This document shows positions 55,196 through 64,000 of a stretch of 64,000 bases of DNA, one piece after another. The stretch's first letter is position 1, and every line of letters begins with the position of its first letter. The position numbers were made by a program, and so were the translations under genes. The notes below the pieces were generated by a model. The model saw nothing but the letters and a program-made list of their open reading frames with translations. It searched no databases and was not told where the DNA came from. This stretch comes from Eublepharis macularius. Taxonomy: Eukaryota > Chordata > Lepidosauria > Squamata > Eublepharidae. The stretch spans positions 11,737,868 through 11,801,867 of the forward strand of contig NC_072791.1 of assembly GCF_028583425.1 (NCBI RefSeq), read 5' to 3'.

Positions 55196-55773
55196 ATCTT
55201 CCTCTTAGTTTTCTGTTCCATTGTCAAACTATCTCTATGGGATTATGACCTATGAATGTTTTTGTTTGAATCCCTGCTGTCTAAATTTATTGTTAGGCAT
55301 TTTGATATTCAACACATATCTATTCTTGAGTGAGTTTGATGTATATCAAAAAAAGAATATAAAATCTATATCTTTTGAATGTTTAATCTTCCAGGCATCT
55401 TCTAATTTTAACATTTCCAAATACTAGAATACATTTTCCAGTAATTTCCCTTGTTTAGATTTTCTGGACCTGTCCTTCTTTGGATCTAAAACTCCATGTC
55501 TCCAAACACCATTATTTCTTTATCTTGGAAACAAATATTGAGTCTCATGTTTTCTCAAGTGTAAAGCAAACTAATATATCTCAAGGTAGCTTATTCTTGC
55601 ATGGAAATCTTGAATTCACTCAGAATATCTGGTCAATACCGGGAAAATCTTCTTGTAACTTCAAGTAATCTTGTAGAAATTCCCGAAATCTCTCTTCCAT
55701 ATTTGGACTCCTCATATCTTCTGGTACACCTCTAAAATTCTTTGTTCTGTTTTCTCAATCAATGAATCTTGCC

Positions 55774-56885
55774 ACAGCATTTGTTTATTCAGTATATAAC
55801 CAGTACAAGCCTCTGTATTAAACCCAGAGTAGCAGTATAAATAAGCAAAAATACACTAAAAACCAAACTATAAAAATGCAATAAGTCCTATTTATAGTAT
55901 TTACATTAAAATCCCCCACCTTCTCTAGGACAATTACAGTTAAGATGCAGGAATGACGCGTTCTGAGTCCACAACCACCTTACTACATTAGGCTTTATCT
56001 TTGCAAATTTTGAGGGCTATAGCTAAAAATTTGGCGGAATTCAGTATATACTGAGGATTAGGGTCGAAAAGTAGTTTTGGGCTTATTTTCTCGTCCACAA
56101 ACCCATGAAGCATCTTTAATAAGGGATGAATAAACTTTACTGTCCTCATAGAACCTACAATGTAATAATACATGTTCAATAGATTCTATATTTCCCGACC
56201 CACAGGGGCAGAGACACTCTATCAATGGCACCTTTTTGTACCAGCCTTCTGTTATCACTGGCCATTGAATAGACCCTACAATGTGATGGAATCTCTAGAA
56301 GTGATAAGTACGCTGCTGGAGCTACTACATATTTTATTTTCTGTAGGGCCAGGTGGCTAGGAACCCTTGCAATATCATTCTGTCTTTCTATGTCATACAT
56401 TCTTTGTTTGACTATAGCCTTAGCCTTTTCTGGTGGCATTATCTGCAGCGACTCAAATGAGAATGCCAGTAGGGAGATCTTGGCCTTAAGCCAAGATGAA
56501 TACTGGCTTTCTTTAAGGTTTAGAGCGGTAATGTCAGAGGAATTATGACAAATCTTTATAGCAGCGAGAGTTATCCTGGCCTCTAGTCTAATCAAACCTG
56601 TTTCTAGATGTAAACTGGCATTGGGGACACTGGTTGGGAAGCCAAATATAGCTCTTAAAAATTTCGATTGGACCTTTTCCAATGGAGTAAAGCTCAAAGA
56701 AGGGGGGCCCAATGTGACATCATACATTAATTGCGGGATCGTTTTAGATGAGTATAATTTGAGGCCAGTGGGGATGAAGCACCCCCCCTTTAGTCATGAT
56801 TAATTTGACGATATTAAGTGTTGATTTACGTCCTTTATTAGCAATGTATTCGTGATAGTTCCTTTTCGCCCTGTACATTGGAGCC
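55774..56885 (-). mobile_element. 5'-truncated LINE (unassigned clade) nested in L1
   Basis: Twelve-base target repeat ATGAATCTTGCC at 55762-55773 and 56886-56897. The minus strand encodes PLEKVQSKFLRAIFGFPTSV, LHLETGLIRLEARITLA, then a C-terminal zinc-like motif CPCGSGNIESIEHVLLHC, in two frames (56176-56727, 56058-56258). A related copy is at 61240-62160. The clade (R2/R4- or I-like) is not settled. Confidence 0.8.
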
Positions 56886-57480
56886 ATGAATCTTGCCTTT
56901 CTAGATGTGTCATTTTCTCTTTGCTTCTTTTTAATACTTAGAATTTCTTGTGCTTTATCTAAGAAATACTTAGAATTTCTTGCCGTTGATTTTTGACAGT
57001 TCAGCCGATAGTTTTTGGCATGATTTTGAATATTTTGTGTGTACTCCTCAGATTCTAGAATGTTCCTTTGAATACGCTGAATTTTCTTGTGAGTTCTTTC
57101 CTCAGATATAAAGAAACAAGATTTCCATGAGTTTAGATAGTTTAAAGTGATAATGACGAGTTATGTCTATGTGAATTGGGTTATGTTCAAGTGTAAAGTT
57201 CATATTTTGTTGGTGTTTGTATGGCTTATGGCTTCGGCCGGAAAGCAATAAACATATTATATTACATGAATGTTTCTGAATCCTCTGAATCCTCTTCTGA
57301 GTTCTTTCCTCCAATTGTTGGATTTGCTTTACGAATATTTGCAAAAGCTTTTCAAGCAATTCTTCATTTTTTTAGTCTTCCTCAGTTTTTTCTGCTTTCC
57401 TTTTCTTTTTGATTTATTCCAGATGCCATTATTCTTCTTGCCCTTCTGTTTATAAAAATATTACACACATTTCACATCTA

Positions 57481-58479
57481 CCACTTCCAAATACTTTTTT
57501 CTATGCAGATAAAGAGTTTATAACTATCAGATTTTATAGTTAGAATAACGAATTAGTATGAATATGATTGGGAGAGATGTTGTCCTAAGTCTTTGTATAT
57601 GTTTATAAAGTGTGGCTTATTTCCTAGTCATCATTTCAGAATCCCTTTAACAGGCAGTCATTACCAGCAAGGGAGGGGGGGAGAAAAAAATCAAAATGAG
57701 GGAATGAACAACCATTTGTTAGTCCACTGCGAAAATAATCCACAATTGTTGGTCTACAGAGAAAACAATCCATAGAAATATACAGTAAGATGGGATTTAT
57801 TCAAAAGGTAAGAATACAAATTATTCCATGCTTCTGATGTTTCTTTCTGCTGTCTTTCAAGTTAGAGCTTCCTTCAAAAAAAGGAAGCTAGGCACAGTTA
57901 AGTAATTTACCCCTAAACTGTTATAAACTGATATGAATCAGTTCTCTGTACTTTGTAGTTCGTACTTTGTAGTCCATAGATTTCAGAAACTATCTTTCCA
58001 ATTAAATCTGATGTTGCTGGGAATTTACCAGCTTTCCCAGATAAGTTATAGTTCCAAGGCAAATCTCTGGAAATGAGCCAAAAAGAATGCAGATTTGTGG
58101 GGGGGAAAGAAAAAAAGAGAGATAAATATGGGTAGAAATGGGGTGGCCTAACGTTGCAAAGGCCCCTTTTTCTCCACTGACTTTCATGTTATCAGAACCC
58201 AGAAGAGGTCTGAATAAAGCAGGTCCCCGCCCATTCATCTCTCCCATAGGGTGTATGGGTACAGGAATAAATTCCCTCTAGCCTGGCATAAATACAACTA
58301 TAGCAAGGTAAATCTGGAGCAGTGTATATGGATTAAAATTCTGGTTTAAGTTGTAAGTCAGTGCAGGCACATTTTAGCCTGTTTCCAGAAGTTCAGAAAT
58401 GCTCCTGTTCACCCTGCCATTTCCCTGGAAGTCTGAAAAGATTATTTTTTAACCATTAGTTTCTTCCAGACTTTTAGGA
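57481..58479. other. Gene C 3' flank, homologous to gene B 3' flank
   Basis: Matches 31300-32060. No gene. A poly(A) signal for gene C was not identified. Confidence 0.6.
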
Positions 58480-58739
58480 CTTACATAGTTTCTCTGCTAA
58501 GTGGATTCACTGATGCACAATAAGGTCTGAACTCTGCGAAAAGCTGGTTTTTTCACACTCCACACGTTGATATATTTTCTCCCATGTCCGGATTTATCGA
58601 TGGGCAATAACCAAAGCTGACCAAAGCTTCTGACCAAAGCTTCTTCCACAATCCACAAATTTATATGGTTATTCCCCTGTGTGAATTCACTGATGGACAA
58701 TAAGGTGGCTCCTTTAAGCTCTTACCACACACCACACAT
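58480..58739 (-). pseudogene. Dead zinc fingers downstream of gene C
   Basis: Reads [19 protein letters not shown] in a shifted frame, the decayed equivalent of the last gene B finger (YKCVVCG). It is followed by HTGE-like sequence with an in-frame TAA, then PYKFVDCGRSFG and SFSQSSDLIVHQ relics with stops. Confidence 0.78.
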
Positions 58740-60890
<2,151 letters not shown>

Positions 60891-61025
60891 CTAAATATAG
60901 AACACACACACTAATACATATATTTATTACAAAATGGTTTTTAAAAAGCGAATGCAGGGCCAAATATAGCCTCCATACTGATTAAAATGATGCAGAAATC
61001 TCAAACAAAGACCTTATGTGCCCCT

Positions 61026-61065
61026 GACCAAATACGTTTCAACCTTATGGCCTTCTTTAGTGGTC
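61026..61065 (-). ncRNA. Hammerhead-like motif (family 4), core mutated
   Basis: GACCA pairs with TGGTC; core reads CTAAAGA (G to A), stem GGCC/GGTT with an ATAA loop, GAAA intact, helix III ACGTAT. Likely inactive because of the core G change. Confidence 0.5.
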
Positions 61066-61239
61066 AAGCATAGTTGTTACAGGTAAAGGGTTTTTTTATT
61101 CCCGGTCAACGACCAGCACTAAAAACATCAATAAAAGTTACCACAGAAAATAAAACATCAATAAAATAATTCACAGTACATCAATAAAATCATTCATAAT
61201 ATATTAGTATAAAATTTAAAATGCTTAATGGTACAATAA

Positions 61240-62160
61240 AATCTGAGATTTATTCACATAGCCATTAAGGTTTTCCTGATCCTAAACGCAAGCCATCCAA
61301 ATCTGGCCATCTGTTGAGTGATCTCAGAGTGCCTGTCTGAGAGAAAGTTTCACCGAGTACGGGTAAGGGGTAAAGCAGAGGAGAAAGGGGGAAATTCACA
61401 AAGATTACTGTATGTCTTGCAATCAAATATAACATGTTCTAAAGATTCTCTCTCTTCCTCACAGCAGGGACAAATCCTTTCCTCATAAGAGATTTTTAAA
61501 ACTTTTCTTTAAGGACAGCCGAGGGAAGAACATCCCATCACATTAATGTAAAAATTCTCCTATACTCCTGGTTTGATAGGTTGAGAAGATGAGGCATAGG
61601 AGTGACCCTATTAGAGGTCTCTAAAAGGACTCACCATTTTTCTATTCTGTTTAAGTCATGTTGCCTTGCAATATCTAGTATCCTCTGTTTTACTATATCC
61701 TTAGGTTTCTCATAACCCATAGAGCACAGATATTGTTTTGAAAAACCATATGGGGTAATTTCTTATCCAATGCCCTAAGCCATGGAGAGGCGAAGGGGAT
61801 CTAAAATTATTAGACTTGTCAGCCCTTTGGGTAAAAATACTAGTTTTAGCCAGCAGTCACTGCAATCCACAACCTTGCCTACACCATAATCATGCCAGTT
61901 TCAATTTGAATAAGTGCATTTGGGACACCATGCGGCACTTGTAGGATTGTTCTCAAGAATTTGGATTGAACCATATCCAGCTTCCTTAGATTTGAGGTGA
62001 CATTAATAGGGACTCCATAGTTAAGCTGAAAATGGCCTGATATATAAGGACTGTTCCACTTTACACGATATAGTCCTACATTATTCCAGACTGCACTTAA
62101 AATTGATTATTTTAGACCATAATAAGGAAGGTAATTTGATTTAATATATGTAGTTTGGGG
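61240..62160 (-). pseudogene. LINE C-terminal remnant (same clade as 55774-56885)
   Basis: The minus strand shows a KFLRTILQVPHGVPNALIQI-like stretch and, near 61450, CPCCEEERESLEHVIFDC, the C.C...H....C motif. Frames are broken. Confidence 0.65.
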
Positions 62161-62165
62161 TTAGA

Positions 62166-62400
62166 ATCCTAGAATCATAGGGTTGGAAGGGATCTCTAAG
62201 GTCATCTAGTCTAATTTCCTGAAAAATACAGGAAATTCACACTTACCTTCCCCCGCCCCCGCCCCCACGCACTGCATACCCAGAAGATGGCAAAACACCA
62301 CCAGGATCATCAGCCAAACTGGTCTGGGGAAAATTGCTACCTGACCCCAAAATTGCAATTGGCCTTACCCTGGGCATGCAAGAAGGGGCCGTGAGAACCA
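62166..62400 (-). mobile_element. CR1 LINE 3' end
   Basis: The plus strand starts AGAATCATAGGGTTGGAAGG and TCATCTAGTCTAATTTCCTG, the complement of the conserved CR1 3' terminus, and continues to CTTACCCTGGGCATGCAAG. Confidence 0.82.
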
Positions 62401-62744
62401 ATGTTCTTTTTAATAGATTTCTTATATAGAAAATTTTGTTATTAGGACATTTCTTGAATATTTTTTCAGTTAACGCAATTGAATTACCACTCAGATATGT
62501 GCACCTGACAAGGGTGATTTCAATTGAGGCCTCTTAAGTATATATGTCTCTTGAGTTTTGTACAGTAATCAGAAGTAATTTTTAATAAATTTTTGTAAGA
62601 AAAACATATTTTATGTCATAATTAAAAATTATAAGTAGTGTAACAAATTTAAACATTTTTAAACTCCTTTTTTCTGTAGCATAATTCCAACTTGGTACAA
62701 CATATTATAGCATTTTTTGGAGTTAATGTGTAACAATTATGGTT

Positions 62745-62784
62745 GACCACTGAAGAAGGCCGTAAGGCCGATATGCGTTTGGTC
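62745..62784 (+). ncRNA. Hammerhead-like motif (family 4)
   Basis: GACCA (62745-62749) pairs perfectly with TGGTC (62780-62784); core CTGAAGA (62750-62756), extra A, stem GGCC/GGCC with GTAA loop, GATA in place of GAAA (62770-62773), helix III ATGCGT. The single core change should reduce or abolish cleavage. Confidence 0.52.
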
Positions 62785-62934
62785 AGTGGCGTGTAAGGAC
62801 TTTGTCTGAGATTTCTGTATGATTTTAATCTGTATTGAGACTATATTTAGCCCTATATTCATTTTTAAAAAAACTATTTTGTAATAAATACATGAATTTT
62901 TGCATATTGATATATATTTATGTTCTATATTTAG

Positions 62935-63811
62935 CAATTTAATTCATTTGGGGGGGGGTAAATCCCCCACTCTCCCTCAGTCTTTTTCTAAATATGAAAG
63001 GGCCACAGGAGAAGTAGGAATTGAACAGTTCTGCCCTCTCTTCATCGCCTATTACAATTTCACTTCTAGCCTACCATGTCTTTCTCTTTTTCTTACTTTG
63101 AAGATAAGCAAAGAACACCCTTCCTTCTTGTATTTAGCATCTCTGGCTAGCCTAAGCTCATACTGAGTTTCAGCTTTTCTAACTCTCTACCTACAAGCAC
63201 TGGTTATTTGTTTATATTCAGCCTTGGTTATAAGGCCCTCCTTCCATTTCCTAAATGAGTCTCAGCTCTTTAGAAAGCTGTTTATGGAGCCACCTTTGCT
63301 TCTTTAGGCTCCTCCCATTTTTCCTTCTTATAGGAATCATTTGTGATCGTGCCTTCAATATTTCACTTTTAAGAAACTCCCTCGAACCCCCTTCTCCTTA
63401 AGTATTTCTGACCATGGGATTCTACTTCTGCCCAGCATAACTTTAAATTTGTTAAAATGTGCTTTCCGCAAGACCAACCTATATGCCTATGTCCAGCTTT
63501 TCCCTTCCCCAAGACTGTAAATTTCAAAATTATATGGTCAATGTTCACCCTCGTTTCCCTCTCATAAAAACTCTCTGCCCATGAGGAGGCTTTGTTCACA
63601 TCCTATAAACTATTCCTTTTAGTTTACAAACCAATACTTTATCTTAAAAACTATTATTTGTGGAATGCACTAAAAATGCAAAAGTCCTGCCTTTTGCTCT
63701 CGTGTGGTACCGTCCCACTCTCCTGCTGAGAGCCTCTACCGGAAAAGCGCTTCTTAGAAGGAGTGATTTCTGCCTACAGCTTCTGTGAAGTAAAGGAAAG
63801 GGGGCCCTTAC
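62935..63811. other. Gene C intron, remainder
   Basis: Bases 63295-63440 match gene A 12661-12830; 63640-63811 match sequence beside the KRAB donors of A and B. No coding content. Confidence 0.55.
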
Positions 63812-63938
63812 CCAGAGAGGCCACATTCTGAAAGTTCTCCTCCATGACTTCCTTGTGAAGGCTTCTTTCTTCCGCATCCAGTAGAGCCCACTCCTCCTCA
63901 GTGAAATAAACTGACACGTCTTCAAAGGTCACCAGACC
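63812..63938 (-). CDS. Gene C exon 3: KRAB-A box (gene continues beyond window)
   Basis: A 127-base exon with TTTTCAG/GG acceptor and GG/GTAAGG donor. It encodes [35 protein letters not shown] and NVASL. The DV pair, EEW and MEEN are intact. It joins 60109 in phase. SCAN and linker exons are expected at about 64.2 kb and beyond. Confidence 0.92.
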
Positions 63939-64000
63939 CTGAAAAGAGAAAAAAAGAAACCCCTCTATCCTGTCAGAGAATGGAAGAAATCTTCCCCTTA

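Larger units (their letters stand above)
53851..57480 (-). pseudogene. L1 LINE in the gene C 3' flank, broken by a nested LINE
   Basis: Minus strand: ORF1-related sequence at 57480-56898, then RT pieces with AERLRKFIPNLIHTDQIGFV (54115-54312) and LSPLLFIFAAETLAAKI near 53960, then a degraded YADD region near 53860. The ORF1 end corresponds to 30600-30860 in the gene B flank, so the insertion is shared. Interrupted by 55774-56885. Confidence 0.78.
60891..62934. mobile_element. PLE with inverted terminal repeats, filled by other LINEs
   Basis: Left end CTAAATATAGAAC and right end GTTCTATATTTAG are inverted. Left (60891-61080) and right (62735-62934) parts are inverted copies sharing GAGATTTCTGTATGATTT-type sequence, each with a hammerhead-like motif facing outward. 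It occupies the same intron position as 35798-36010 in gene B. The interior is mostly unrelated LINE and CR1 sequence. Confidence 0.7.

Overview
The window is animal nuclear DNA, most likely from a squamate reptile. The basis is three tandem SCAN-KRAB-C2H2 zinc-finger genes plus a repeat mix typical of lizards: L1, CR1/L2-type LINEs, Penelope-like elements (PLEs), hAT-like and other short DNA transposons, tRNA-derived SINEs and a 5S-rRNA-derived SINE. A gecko is possible, but that is only an impression from the repeat types. Exons occupy roughly 8% of the window; the rest is introns and layered transposable elements.

Three paralogous genes lie on the minus strand. Gene A runs 16860 to 10475 and gene B 39927 to 32369; both are complete from the likely start codon. 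Gene C runs from beyond the right edge to 58740, so its SCAN exon is off the window. A and B share the same exon plan: a SCAN exon of 414 coding bases, a 75-base linker exon, a 127-base KRAB-A exon and one long zinc-finger exon. All phases join, giving predicted proteins of 671 aa (A) and 811 aa (B). The finger arrays have 14 intact fingers (A), 19 intact plus one lacking its first Cys (B), and 14 intact plus one broken (C). The proteins should act as sequence-specific nuclear DNA-binding repressors that recruit corepressors through KRAB and dimerise through SCAN.

Layout: 1-9.8 kb is repeats (155-base tandem units, minisatellites split by a solo LTR, LINE pieces, a degraded L1). 9.8-16.9 kb is gene A, whose last codon abuts a 5'-truncated L1. 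17-24.5 kb is its 5' flank, built as a large imperfect inverted repeat. 24.6-32 kb is an L1 split by a solo LTR that itself contains two DNA transposons. 32-40 kb is gene B, with PLE insertions in its last intron. 40-48.6 kb is the gene B 5' flank, again with inverted architecture. 48.6-58.5 kb is mostly LINE debris. 58.7-64 kb is gene C.

B and C share a PLE insertion in the same intron and L1 sequence in the same 3' flank that A lacks, so B and C look like the most recent duplicates. All three arrays appear to end at a common ancestral stop formed inside an inter-finger linker, with dead fingers still legible beyond it in B and C. The most unusual content is a set of hammerhead-ribozyme-like motifs, in four sequence families, located in the terminal repeats of PLE-like insertions.
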